From: Salinicola halimionae | GTDB lineage: Bacteria; Pseudomonadota; Gammaproteobacteria; Pseudomonadales; Halomonadaceae | DNA length: 64,000 bases | Direction of reading: 5' to 3' | NCBI RefSeq assembly: GCF_003206065.1 | Contig: NZ_PZJQ01000003.1 | Coordinates: forward strand, 12,099-76,098 | Part shown: piece after piece, positions 1 to 7,972 of the stretch | Position numbering within the stretch: position 1 is the first letter of the stretch | How the letters are laid out: each line of letters starts with the position of its first letter | Position numbers and translations under genes: made by a program | Notes under the pieces: model-generated | What the model was told of the DNA's origin: nothing | Databases searched by the model: none | Seen by the model: the letters and a program-made list of their open reading frames with translations, nothing else

Positions 1-84
1 GCATGTGGTCGTCTTTAATCGAATGGCTCGCTCGATCATCCCAAGCGATCCGTCTATTTCGGCAAGTCGTTCATCGCCTCCTAA

Positions 85-909
85 CTAGCCGTAGCGGCCC
101 GTAATATAATCTTCGGTTCGAGCTTCCCTCGGCTGGGTAAATATCTTGGTCGTGTCGTCACACTCGATCAGGCTACCCAGATACATGAAGGCGGTGATGT
201 CCGAAATACGCGCCGCCTGCTGCATGTTGTGGGTCACGATAACGATCGTATAGTCCTTCTTGAGCTCGTTGATCAGGTCCTCGATGTAACCGGTCGAGAT
301 CGGATCCAGCGCCGAGGTCGGCTCGTCGAGCAGAATCACTTCCGGCTTGACCGCGATGGTCCTGGCGATACACAGACGTTGCTGCTGACCACCGGATAGT
401 GCCTGGCCGCTCTGCTTGAGCTTGTCCTTGACCTCATTCCAGAGTGCCGCCTTGCGCAGGGCCCACTCCACTCGCTCTTCCAGTTCTCGCGCGGAGAGCT
501 TCTCATACAGTCGAATCCCGAAGGCCACGTTATCGAAGACCGACATCGGGAACGGCGTCGGCTTTTGAAAAACCATGCCGACGCGGGAACGTAGCAGGTT
601 GAGATCGACCCCTGAATCGTAGATATCATGATCATCGAGCAGGATCTGTCCTTCGGTCCGGATCCCTTCGTAGAGGTCGTGGATGCGGTTGAAGCAGCGA
701 ATCAACGTCGACTTGCCGCAGCCCGAGGGGCCGATAAAAGCCGTAACCTGACGCTCGGGAATTTCCATGGAGACGTTCTTGATCGCCTGGAACTTTCCGT
801 AATAGAGATTCAGGTCGTCGACGCGCAACTTGGTAGCGATCTGGGCTACCGGCGGCGCCTCGACTTCACGAGTATCGCTTTTCTGCTTGAGATTGAATTC
901 GGCAGTCAT
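85..909 (-). CDS. pstB: Phosphate ABC transporter ATP-binding protein PstB
   Basis: This is the ATPase of the high-affinity phosphate importer PstSCAB. It sits on the cytoplasmic face and powers phosphate uptake through PstA and PstC. The 274-residue protein has all the ABC motifs: Walker [10 protein letters not shown] at 60-68, the Q-loop in VFQKPTPFP near 115, signature LSGGQQQR at 171-178, Walker B VILLDEP at 191-197 and the switch His at 227. About 20 extra N-terminal residues precede the first strand compared with E. coli PstB; this region is polar and probably disordered. The ATG lies 20 bases after the pstA stop, so the gene is the last member of pstSCAB visible here. phoU usually follows, but its start cannot be identified in the remaining 84 bases. 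Confidence 0.97.
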   Translation of the reverse strand: MTAEFNLKQKSDTREVEAPPVAQIATKLRVDDLNLYYGKFQAIKNVSMEIPERQVTAFIGPSGCGKSTLIRCFNRIHDLYEGIRTEGQILLDDHDIYDSGVDLNLLRSRVGMVFQKPTPFPMSVFDNVAFGIRLYEKLSARELEERVEWALRKAALWNEVKDKLKQSGQALSGGQQQRLCIARTIAVKPEVILLDEPTSALDPISTGYIEDLINELKKDYTIVIVTHNMQQAARISDITAFMYLGSLIECDDTTKIFTQPREARTEDYITGRYG

Positions 910-929
910 GGCAGTCTCACAGCTGAAAA

Positions 930-1781
930 TCAGGAACGCTGGCGCGAGAAATAACGCGCCGCGATGTTCAGAATCAGAATGGCAGCGGTCAAAATCAAGG
1001 CGCCGCCCCAGGCCAGTGCAACAAGGTCAGGGATGAACGCATTGATCGTCATGTTCTGATAAATGGTCATCGGCAGGTTGGCCATCTCGCTACCCAGGTC
1101 GAAGAAGTTCCACTGGTTGGAATTCAACGAAGTGAACAGCAGGGGCGCCGTCTCACCGCTGATCCGGGCGAAACCCAACAAAATGCCGGTCAGGATGCCG
1201 GCCCGGGCCCCGCTGTAACAGACCCGCACGATGATCCACCAGCGATGGGCGCCCAGCGCCGCCGCCGCTTCGCGCAGCGAGTTCGGGATCAGCCGCAGCA
1301 TATCTTCGGTGGAGCGAATCACCACCGGTACGATGATCACCGTCAACGCCAACACCCCGGCCCAGCCCGAGAAGTTGCCCATCGGCACCACCACCACGGC
1401 GTAGATGAACAGCCCGATGATGATCGACGGTGCCGAGAGCAGGATGTCGTTGATGAACCGGATGATCTTGGCCATCACGCCCTTACCGCTATACTCCGCC
1501 AGCCAGGTGCCGGCAGCGACCCCGATCACGGTGCCGATCACCGTCGCCGCGCAGGTCATCACGAAGGTTCCCCAGATCGCATTGCCCAGCCCGCCCCCGG
1601 TCATGCGCGTGCGCTCGACGAACGTCGACGGCGAAATCGCCCCCAATCCTTTTGTCACCAGCGTGAAGAGAATGGCAAATAGAAACGCGAAACCGATCAG
1701 GGTCGCTAGCTGACAGAGCACCATCACCAACTGATTGAGCCGCTTGCGACGACGATAAAGCGGCGTTTGACTGATATTCAT
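930..1781 (-). CDS. pstA: Phosphate ABC transporter permease PstA
   Basis: Inner-membrane permease that pairs with PstC to form the phosphate channel. The product is 283 residues, close to the E. coli length of 296, with about six hydrophobic helices. It carries the binding-protein-dependent transport motif around [12 protein letters not shown], which contacts PstB. I chose the ATG at 1781 ([11 protein letters not shown]...) because GGGAGAAA lies just upstream and it falls 16 bases after the pstC stop. A longer frame to 1856 would overlap pstC and adds 25 residues without family character. Transcription comes from the pstS promoter far upstream. Confidence 0.95.
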   Translation of the reverse strand: MNISQTPLYRRRKRLNQLVMVLCQLATLIGFAFLFAILFTLVTKGLGAISPSTFVERTRMTGGGLGNAIWGTFVMTCAATVIGTVIGVAAGTWLAEYSGKGVMAKIIRFINDILLSAPSIIIGLFIYAVVVVPMGNFSGWAGVLALTVIIVPVVIRSTEDMLRLIPNSLREAAAALGAHRWWIIVRVCYSGARAGILTGILLGFARISGETAPLLFTSLNSNQWNFFDLGSEMANLPMTIYQNMTINAFIPDLVALAWGGALILTAAILILNIAARYFSRQRS

Positions 1782-1797
1782 GGCTTTCTCCCGCCGC

Positions 1798-2736
1798 TCA
1801 GGCGTGTCGACCGGTGCTGTTGCGCAGCAGATAGCGCGCAAAGGCCAGTACCGCAAAGGTGATCAAGAACAGAATCAGACCAAGCGCCAGTAGCGCCGAG
1901 CGCTGGTTGCCATCAGACTCGGAGAATTGATTGGCGATCAGCGCTGCGATCGACGTGCCCTGCCCGGTCAAGGTGGTATTCAGGAACAGGTTATTGCCGA
2001 TGACGAAGGTCACCGCCATGGTTTCTCCTAGCGCACGACCCAGGCCGAGCACGACGCCGCCGACGAGACCGCCCTTTACCGAAGGTAGAATGACACGCCG
2101 CGTCACTTCCCAGGTGGTACATCCCAGGCCGTAAGCAGATTCACGCATGACCGCGGGGACCGTATTGATGACGTCGCGGGCCACAGCGGTGATGAAAGGG
2201 ATGATCATCACCGCCAGAATGATACCCGCCGTCGCCAGGCCGGTACCGGCGGGAAAGACAGAGGGGAACCAGGTGCGCAGCAAAGGCGCCAATACTTCCA
2301 TGCCCCACATGCCGTAGATGATCGAGGGTATGCCCGCCAGCAGCTCGATCAAGGTACTCAGCGGCTGACGTAGAAATCCGGGGCATTGCTCGGTCAGAAA
2401 GATGGCAATGCCAAAGGAGACCGGTACGGCAATGACGATCGCGATGAACGAGGTCAACAGCGTTCCGTAGATGGCCGGCAGTGCACCGAAGACTTCGACA
2501 TTGGCCGCCCAGCGATTTTCGGTGAAAAAGTCGATTCCGTAGCGCTGGATCGCCGGCCAGCTGGATAACATCAACGACGCGATGATCGCCCCGAGCAGCA
2601 GCAGCACAGCAAGAGCAAAAGCGAACAACGTCCGCTCGAACCACACATCGATGCGTGCCTTGCGTTGTAGCCGCTTGCGGGTGGCATCGCTGAGATGCTT
2701 CAGGCCGCTGGCTGGGATCGCGTTGGAGGTGGACAT
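1798..2736 (-). CDS. pstC: Phosphate ABC transporter permease PstC
   Basis: Inner-membrane permease, partner of PstA in phosphate import. The protein is about 312 residues with a long first hydrophobic helix (FALAVLLLLGAIIASLML) after a basic cytoplasmic N-terminus. The conserved permease loop ESAYGLGCTTWEV lies in the second half, followed by GLGRALGETMAVTFVIGN. Two ATGs are possible, at 2742 and 2736. The second is preferred because GAGGA stands six bases before it, whereas it touches the first. The gene follows pstS after a 99-base gap that folds into two strong stem-loops. Confidence 0.95.
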   Translation of the reverse strand: MSTSNAIPASGLKHLSDATRKRLQRKARIDVWFERTLFAFALAVLLLLGAIIASLMLSSWPAIQRYGIDFFTENRWAANVEVFGALPAIYGTLLTSFIAIVIAVPVSFGIAIFLTEQCPGFLRQPLSTLIELLAGIPSIIYGMWGMEVLAPLLRTWFPSVFPAGTGLATAGIILAVMIIPFITAVARDVINTVPAVMRESAYGLGCTTWEVTRRVILPSVKGGLVGGVVLGLGRALGETMAVTFVIGNNLFLNTTLTGQGTSIAALIANQFSESDGNQRSALLALGLILFLITFAVLAFARYLLRNSTGRHA

Positions 2737-2761
2737 CTTCATTCCTCATCGACTTGCCAAC

Positions 2762-2826
2762 ATGCCGCCAACCGGCGGCATTCGATACAGCACCGCGACG
2801 GGGGCGGTATGCGCCCACCGTCGCGG
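2762..2826 (-). promoter_or_regulatory. Two stem-loops between pstS and pstC
   Basis: Perfect 8-bp arms at 2762-2769 and 2774-2781 (ATGCCGCC / GGCGGCAT, loop of four) and perfect 9-bp arms at 2793-2801 and 2818-2826 (CCGCGACGG / CCGTCGCGG). Neither is followed by a T-run in the direction of transcription, so they look less like terminators than like 3' stabilisers of the pstS message. That would let the binding protein be made in excess over the membrane subunits, as is common in ABC importer operons. The structure is seen directly; the role is inferred. Confidence 0.6.
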
Positions 2827-2841
2827 CATGTCACTTGGAGA

Positions 2842-3885
2842 TTACTGGTTCCAGACAGCCTCGCCATCCGATCCCTTGATCTCACTCCAGCTATTACGGA
2901 CCATCTCTGCGACGTTCTCCGGCATCGGCACGTAGTCCAGCTCCTGCGCCATATCGCCGCCATTGCTGTAGGCCCAATCGAAGAACTCGAGCGCCTGACG
3001 GGCGGCATCGGCGTCCTGAACCTTTTTGTGCATCAGGATGAAAGAGGCACCGGTGATCGGCCAGCTTTCGTCACCCGGCTGATTGGTCAGTACCAGATAC
3101 ATGCCCGGCGCGTTTTTCCAGTCGGCATTGGCGGCAGCGGCCATGAACGATTCCATGCTCGGCGCCACGACCTTGCCTGCCTGGTTTTCGAGATGGATCA
3201 GGCTCAGGTCGTTCTGCGCGGCGTAGGCATACTCGACATAGCCGATCGCACCGTTGGTGCTAGCGATCTGACTCGCCACACCGGCGTTCGCCTTGGCGCC
3301 GACACCGGCCGGCCAAGCAACGGACTTGCCTTCGCCCACGCTGTTGGCGAAATCTTCACTGACCTGGGCCAGATAGTGGGTGAACAGGAAGTTGGTGCCG
3401 GAACCTTCCGCACGATAGACCGGGGTAATCTGGGTTTCCGGCAGATCCATGTCCGGATTCAACTTGGCAATCGCCTCGTCGTCCCAGCTGGTGATCTTGC
3501 CCTGGTAGATGTCAGCCAACGTGGGGCCATCCAGATTGAGCGAGCCGCCCTCGATGCCTTCGACGTGAAATGCGGCGACCACGCCACCCATGACCATCGG
3601 CCACTGCATCAGGCCATTCTTGTCGAGCTCTTCCTTGGTCATCGGCGCATCGCTGGCACCGAAGGTGACCGTCTTGGCGATGATCTGCTGAATGCCACCG
3701 CCAGAACCGATCGCCTGATAGTTGAGGCCGATACCGGACTCGTCCTGATAGGCATCTGCCCACTGCGAGTAAACGGGATACGGGAACGTTGCGCCGGCGC
3801 CAGTGATGGCATCCTGAGCCTGGACACCAGCGGCACCCAGAACCAGCGATCCGGAAATGAGCGTTGCGAAGACGTGTTTAAGCAT
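2842..3885 (-). CDS. pstS: Periplasmic phosphate-binding protein PstS
   Basis: Periplasmic receptor that captures inorganic phosphate and delivers it to PstCA. The 347-residue product begins with a typical signal peptide (MLKHVFATLISGSLVLGAAGVQAQ) that is probably cleaved after AQA or AQ. The mature part opens with ITGAGATFPYPVYSQWADAY and contains GSGGGIQQI and RAEGSGTNFLFTHYL, which are phosphate-contact segments of the family. The ATG at 3885 is chosen because AGGA lies seven bases upstream and the signal peptide starts there; the frame stays open to 3948 without family support. It is the first gene of the operon, about 90 bases downstream of a strong PHO box. Confidence 0.96.
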   Translation of the reverse strand: MLKHVFATLISGSLVLGAAGVQAQDAITGAGATFPYPVYSQWADAYQDESGIGLNYQAIGSGGGIQQIIAKTVTFGASDAPMTKEELDKNGLMQWPMVMGGVVAAFHVEGIEGGSLNLDGPTLADIYQGKITSWDDEAIAKLNPDMDLPETQITPVYRAEGSGTNFLFTHYLAQVSEDFANSVGEGKSVAWPAGVGAKANAGVASQIASTNGAIGYVEYAYAAQNDLSLIHLENQAGKVVAPSMESFMAAAANADWKNAPGMYLVLTNQPGDESWPITGASFILMHKKVQDADAARQALEFFDWAYSNGGDMAQELDYVPMPENVAEMVRNSWSEIKGSDGEAVWNQ

Positions 3886-3975
3886 AGCGATATCCTGTTT
3901 CCACCTTGAATGCGTGAGCGATAACGACGTTGCGAAGGTTGCCAACACTCTCAGAGCACACCGTACTTCAGTGTC

Positions 3976-3993
3976 GTGACAGTTTTATGACAC
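3976..3993 (-). promoter_or_regulatory. PHO box (PhoB site) upstream of pstS
   Basis: On the minus strand this reads GTGTCATAAAACTGTCAC, which differs from the E. coli PHO consensus (two CTGTCA half-sites with an AT-rich spacer) at a single outer base. It lies about 90 bases before the pstS start, where PhoB would replace the -35 element. This predicts induction of pstSCAB by phosphate starvation. The match is seen in the sequence; PhoB itself is not encoded in the window. Confidence 0.85.
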
Positions 3994-4131
3994 CCAGCTG
4001 CAACGTTGGCGAAGATCTCGAGTCCGAGCGCTCCCTCTGAAAAACCACCGCGCGATCGCCCGTCTCTATGGGTCGGCGATGTTCCTTCGGAGAATCTGGA
4101 ACGTGAGTGTTGCAACCTTCGCGCAGTCACG

Positions 4132-4162
4132 ATGACAAGGTTTGATGACAACAGGATGACAA
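4132..4162 (-). promoter_or_regulatory. Three TTGTCAT repeats, second candidate PhoB site
   Basis: Three copies of TTGTCAT on the minus strand (4156-4162, 4145-4151, 4132-4138), spaced 11 and then 13 bases. The 11-base spacing equals that of PHO-box half-sites, so the outer pair forms a plausible extra PhoB site about 250 bases upstream of pstS. The third copy is slightly out of phase. It lies just beyond the end of the neighbouring exporter gene. Confidence 0.55.
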
Positions 4163-4203
4163 TCGTCAAGCCGGGTAACGATCATGCCGTTTCAGGTAAC
4201 GGC

Positions 4204-5418
4204 TCAGGAAGCGCCTTCGTCGCGAGCGACTCGATGGTTGAGCGCCCGCCCTGCCAGTACTCGCACGCCGATATTGGCCAGCAGCGTTGCCCCCAACATG
4301 GTCAATACCGTTGGCCAGGCGCTGGCCAGCTCGAACGCACCGACGAGCGCGCCGGTAATCGCACCGCAGGTAAATTGCAGACACCCCTGCAGGGCCGTGG
4401 CAGTGGCGCTCATGTGGGGAAAATGATCGAGCATCGAGGACATGGCATTGGGGCTGATCAGTCCCTGCATACCGACGAACACCACCATCAACGGTGCCAT
4501 CGTATAGATGGAGTCCTGGCCGGTCGCGACCATGGTGACCAGCAATAGACCGGCAGTCAGCTGAACCCCCAGACCCAGGAGCAGATTCTGCTGGGGCGTG
4601 CGTATCTTCAACAACCGGATATTGAGCCGACTGGACGAGGCCATGATCAGAATATTGGCGCCAAAGACGAAGGGATACAGCGTGGTCGATAAACCATAGT
4701 GTTCCATATAGAGATACGGAGAGCCGGTGATGAAGGCGAACATGCCGGCAAACGACATCGATACCGCCCCGATATAACCCATTGCCTCACGATGGCGCAG
4801 CACGCTCCTGTAATTACCCAGAATCTGGCGTGCCGACGGCGCCTGCGGATCGCGACCATGGGTCTCGGGAAGGTGCCGCCCGAGTAGCCACAGCACGAAA
4901 GCGGCGTAGACCGCCAAAAACAGGAAGATCAACCACCAATCCGCCAGGTGCAGTAAAGCGCTGCCGATGGCCGGTGCAATCAGTGGCGCCATCATCAGGA
5001 TCATCATCATGGTGGACATCACCTTGGCGGCCTCGCGACCGCTGAAGCGGTCACGCACGATCGCAGCGGAATTGACCACGCAGGCACCGCCACCCAGAGC
5101 CTGTACGAAGCGCCAGCCCCACAATGAAGCCAGTGATCCTACCTGTGTCAGCGCCAGGCTGGCGATCAGGAACACCACCAGGCCGGTCATCAGCACCGGC
5201 TTGCGTCCGAAACGATCCGATAACGGCCCACAGATCAACTGCCCGAAGGCGAAACCGAGCAGAAACACGCTGAGCGATAGCTCGGTATGATGCACGCTGG
5301 CACCGATAGAGGCCGCCAAAGAGGGCATTGCCGGCAGATAGGCATCGATCGCCAGTGGCGCGAGTGCTGTATTGGCGGCAACTAGCAAAGCCAGGCGGCG
5401 AGCGGTCAAGGTCGTCAC
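4204..5418 (-). CDS. MFS drug exporter, Bcr/CflA family
   Basis: Predicted proton-driven efflux pump in the inner membrane, with 404 residues and about 12 hydrophobic helices. Family marks are the first-helix stretch APLAIDAYLPAMPSLA, typical of Bcr/CflA multidrug transporters, and the MFS motif A loop GPLSDRFGRKP between helices 2 and 3. The substrate cannot be told from sequence; relatives export bicyclomycin, chloramphenicol, sulfonamides or cysteine. The start is a GTG at 5418 with AAGGAG five bases upstream. It stands alone: a terminator of the STAS gene lies just upstream and the pst promoter region lies downstream. Confidence 0.88.
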   Translation of the reverse strand: MTTLTARRLALLVAANTALAPLAIDAYLPAMPSLAASIGASVHHTELSLSVFLLGFAFGQLICGPLSDRFGRKPVLMTGLVVFLIASLALTQVGSLASLWGWRFVQALGGGACVVNSAAIVRDRFSGREAAKVMSTMMMILMMAPLIAPAIGSALLHLADWWLIFLFLAVYAAFVLWLLGRHLPETHGRDPQAPSARQILGNYRSVLRHREAMGYIGAVSMSFAGMFAFITGSPYLYMEHYGLSTTLYPFVFGANILIMASSSRLNIRLLKIRTPQQNLLLGLGVQLTAGLLLVTMVATGQDSIYTMAPLMVVFVGMQGLISPNAMSSMLDHFPHMSATATALQGCLQFTCGAITGALVGAFELASAWPTVLTMLGATLLANIGVRVLAGRALNHRVARDEGAS

Positions 5419-5484
5419 ACGGTCTCCTTCAGGACGAGACGGACGTCATCGAGGGCGGGCCGGCGAAAGCCAGGCGCATGACGC

Positions 5485-5513
5485 AAAAAACGCCTCGCCG
5501 GATCGGCAAGGCG
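5485..5513 (-). terminator. Rho-independent terminator after the STAS gene
   Basis: On the minus strand a stem CGCCTTGCC / GGCGAGGCG, with one mismatch, is followed at once by TTTTTTGCG. It sits about 60 bases after the stop of the STAS-domain gene and before the exporter start, so it ends the mlaA-phosphatase-STAS transcript. Confidence 0.8.
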
Positions 5514-5570
5514 TGAGAGATTCAAGGAATCACTGGCAGCGAACAGCAAAAGCGCGAGATGGGCTCGCAA

Positions 5571-6077
5571 TCAGCTGCGCGAGGAGGCGTTGGCCCGCTG
5601 TGATTCGAGCAGCTCGACGAAGGGCTGAAATTCATGACGGTTGTGCTCGCTCATATGCATCAGAATACGATGAGCCTCGAGAATCCGCTTCTGAATGGCG
5701 CTTTCATCGGCCTCGACGTGCGGCAGCTCATCCAGCTCCGACGGCTCGGTCAGAGGCGCTTCGAGCAGGGTGAAATAGCGCGCGAACCCCATGACGTCCA
5801 ACATGCGGCGCACGTCCGGATGCTCGGCAATGATGGTCGGCGGATCGTCGAGCCGCCCCTGTACCGCCATCGCCACCTTGGCGAGAAATCCCAAAGCGGT
5901 CGAGTCGACATTGGTCGCCTGACGCAAATCGACCATCACTGCCCGCAACCCGGGCAGCTCAGCCAGTCGCTGCGCTTCGGCATCCAGCGTAGCGCACAGT
6001 GTCAGTCGCACGTCACCGCACAATTTGAGCACGAATACGCCCGACTCGAATGCCGCCTTGATCCGCCCTTCAATCAT
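5571..6077 (-). CDS. STAS-domain anti-anti-sigma-type protein (HsbA-like)
   Basis: Cytoplasmic regulatory protein of 168 residues. Residues 1-100 form a STAS domain with the conserved phosphorylatable serine in VDSTALGFLA (Ser59). The last 60 residues are helical and charged, longer than a bare STAS protein. Its start overlaps the stop of the upstream PP2C phosphatase gene (ATGATTGA), so the two are translationally coupled. The same order is known in Pseudomonas aeruginosa, where the response regulator HsbR and the anti-anti-sigma factor HsbA link the HptB pathway to flagellar and biofilm control. By analogy the phosphatase should remove phosphate from Ser59. The sigma or anti-sigma partner is not in the window. 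A GTG at 6089 is a less likely start. Confidence 0.82.
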   Translation of the reverse strand: MIEGRIKAAFESGVFVLKLCGDVRLTLCATLDAEAQRLAELPGLRAVMVDLRQATNVDSTALGFLAKVAMAVQGRLDDPPTIIAEHPDVRRMLDVMGFARYFTLLEAPLTEPSELDELPHVEADESAIQKRILEAHRILMHMSEHNRHEFQPFVELLESQRANASSRS

Positions 6078-7221
6078 GGTCGAAACCACTCAGTGTCATC
6101 ATACTGAGATCATCCGGCAGTTGATCTCCCAGCGCCAACCCGTCCCTCAGGTCATCAACGCCGGTGCAATGTGTCGTGCGGTGCTCGAGTTCCTTGAGCC
6201 GCGCGCTTAATGAATTCTCCGGCAGACATTCCAGTACGCCGTCGGAGCAGAACCAGAGCCGAAAAGACTCGGGCAGTGGGCAACCATAGATGGGGTATTC
6301 GACATCGGGAAACAACCCTACCGGCGGCCCCTCCCCGCCGAGATAAGCGCTACGCCCCTCGGCCTGAAGAATCGGCATCGGTAGCTGCGCGCCGAGCGCA
6401 TAGTGCAGAAAACGACGCTCATGGTCCAGCACTCCGGCAAAGACCGTGGCGTGCTTGCCGATGCCGGTTTCCAGGAGCTCTCGATTGAGCTCGCCCAGCC
6501 AGCGCGACGGAAACGCTTCCGGTAGCAGCGTGCGCCACTGGGCCAGCCAGCGATTGCAAAGGTATTTCAGCAGTACGGTGACGAATGCCGACGACGCACC
6601 GTGCCCGGCCACGTCGGCGAAATAGAAAAAACTGTAGCGCTCGTCACAGCGCTGAAAATCCAGAAAGTCACCCGACAGATAAAGCGAGGGCGCAAACCAG
6701 TAGTCGCAGCGGACACCAAGATGCCGAATTCCCGACGGTGGCAATAGCTTGCGTTGCACGTGGCCACCCGCGCGCTGATCGTCCCGTAGCATCTCCAGAT
6801 GTTTCTCGAGCCGGCCATTCAATGCCTCGAGCTCCGCCCGGCTCTGGGTATGTTCACGCGAAAGACGATCCTGCTCCAGCGCCCGCTCGACCAGCCGTCG
6901 CAGAATATCCGCATGTTTCAACGGCTCGACCAGGTAATCGATCAAGCCGGCATCGATCGCCTTGTGCAGATCGCCATCGCGCTGACTTTCGCTGATGACG
7001 ATGGTGGGTTGCCCCTTCGCCAGCTGCTCCCAGCCTTCATGAGAAACCGCATGCACGTGCGCCACGACCAGATCGCAGTGTACCGGTAACGTCGAGACCG
7101 ACACGGCAACACATACCGTAACGTCGAGGCGAGAGAGGGCTTCGACCAACCGCTCACGATCCGGCCCGGGCAGGTCGATCAAACCGATCACGGGCAACTC
7201 GTCCACCAGCGTATTGGGCAC
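6070..7221 (-). CDS. Response-regulator-like PP2C/SpoIIE phosphatase (HsbR-like)
   Basis: Predicted serine phosphatase acting on the STAS protein encoded next. The product has 383 residues. Residues 8-112 are a receiver-like domain, a coiled segment runs about 115-150, and a SpoIIE-type PP2C domain covers about 150-383. The phosphatase metal ligands are present: GDFLDF (Asp185), ADVAGHG (Asp203), CSDGVLE and DDLSMM. The receiver is degenerate: VVAHVH stands where the phospho-acceptor Asp strand should be, so ordinary phosphorylation is doubtful. The start is taken as GTG at 7221, four bases after the mlaA stop; the frame is open to 7344 but that overlaps mlaA. It could equally be called a fused response regulator/phosphatase of unknown input. 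Confidence 0.85.
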   Translation of the reverse strand: MPNTLVDELPVIGLIDLPGPDRERLVEALSRLDVTVCVAVSVSTLPVHCDLVVAHVHAVSHEGWEQLAKGQPTIVISESQRDGDLHKAIDAGLIDYLVEPLKHADILRRLVERALEQDRLSREHTQSRAELEALNGRLEKHLEMLRDDQRAGGHVQRKLLPPSGIRHLGVRCDYWFAPSLYLSGDFLDFQRCDERYSFFYFADVAGHGASSAFVTVLLKYLCNRWLAQWRTLLPEAFPSRWLGELNRELLETGIGKHATVFAGVLDHERRFLHYALGAQLPMPILQAEGRSAYLGGEGPPVGLFPDVEYPIYGCPLPESFRLWFCSDGVLECLPENSLSARLKELEHRTTHCTGVDDLRDGLALGDQLPDDLSMMTLSGFDHD

Positions 7222-7225
7222 AGGT

Positions 7226-7972
7226 CTACTCGGCGAAGTCGTCTTCACTGTATTCGAAATCGTCACCGAAACCGCCACTGGCAAACGGATCCTTGCCCGC
7301 CGCACCGTTGGTGACCTCGAACTGACGACGCTGCAGATATGCATCGCGAATGAAGCTGTAGCGATCTCCCTGAATCAGCTTCTCCTGCTCGAGCAGACCG
7401 GCTCGCAGATCCACGAAGCGCAGGAAGGTGAGGCCATAGCGCCACTTGTCATCCTCGACGTAAGTCACCGGATAGGTGTAAGCGTCGACCGGCAATCCGC
7501 TGGCATCACGAACCGTACTGGGACCAAAGACCGGCAGCACCAGGTAGGGGCCGGAATCGAAGCCCCAGACGCCCAGGGTCTGGCCGAAATCTTCCTCGTT
7601 TTCGTTAAGGCCCATTCGCGTTGCCGGATCGAGCACGCCGCCAACGCCCAGAATGGTATTGACCACGAACCGCCCGGACGCGACGCCGGCATTGCCCCAC
7701 TGCCACTGCAGGATGCTGTTGAAAGCGGTGCGAATCTCACCCAGATTGGAGAAGAAGTTACCCACGCCGTCCTGAACCGGATCCGGTGTCACGGTGTCGT
7801 AGCCCTGCGCAATCGGCTTCAGCGCATAGCGGTCGAGAGTATCGTTGAACTGATAGACACCCCGGTTGAAGCCTTCCCACGGATCTTGAGGATTGGACTC
7901 CTCCCCCGTCGAGGCGCAGCCACTCAGCGCCGCTGCCATGCAGACGCCGCCCAGCCAATGAATCGATTTCAT
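7226..7972 (-). CDS. mlaA: Outer-membrane lipid asymmetry lipoprotein MlaA (VacJ)
   Basis: MlaA removes mislocalised phospholipids from the outer leaflet of the outer membrane and hands them to the MlaC/MlaFEDB pathway. The 248-residue product has a lipoprotein signal peptide ending in the lipobox LSGC near residue 19. It then shows the family core DPWEGFNRGVYQFND, RFVVNTILGVGGVLDPA and the VFGPSTVRDASG region. The C-terminus is acidic (DDFEYSEDDFAE). The ATG at 7972 overlaps the upstream ketoacyl synthase stop (TGATG). A GTG at 7978 is nearly as good because GGGA lies closer to it. The mlaFEDCB genes are not here. Confidence 0.93.
   Translation of the reverse strand: MKSIHWLGGVCMAAALSGCASTGEESNPQDPWEGFNRGVYQFNDTLDRYALKPIAQGYDTVTPDPVQDGVGNFFSNLGEIRTAFNSILQWQWGNAGVASGRFVVNTILGVGGVLDPATRMGLNENEEDFGQTLGVWGFDSGPYLVLPVFGPSTVRDASGLPVDAYTYPVTYVEDDKWRYGLTFLRFVDLRAGLLEQEKLIQGDRYSFIRDAYLQRRQFEVTNGAAGKDPFASGGFGDDFEYSEDDFAE

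Larger units (their letters stand above)
3886..4203. other. Intergenic region upstream of pstS
   Basis: This 318-base stretch between pstS and the exporter gene holds the two PhoB-type sites described separately. It also holds an inverted repeat: GAGTGTTGGCAACCTTCGC, read on the minus strand at 3932-3950, recurs inverted at 4105-4122 with one base missing. A small hairpin (GCCGTT at 4186-4191, AACGGC at 4198-4203) lies right at the exporter stop but has no T-run. A 72-codon frame at 3951-4169 on the minus strand lacks a convincing start and protein character, and I do not call it a gene. Confidence 0.6.

Noticed and set aside
2695-3909. Long plus-strand open frame of 404 codons over pstS
   Set aside because: It is antisense to pstS, which has full family support; high-GC genes often keep the opposite strand open.
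3951-4169. A 72-codon minus-strand frame between pstS and the exporter
   Set aside because: It overlaps the PHO box region, lacks a convincing ribosome site and has no family character.
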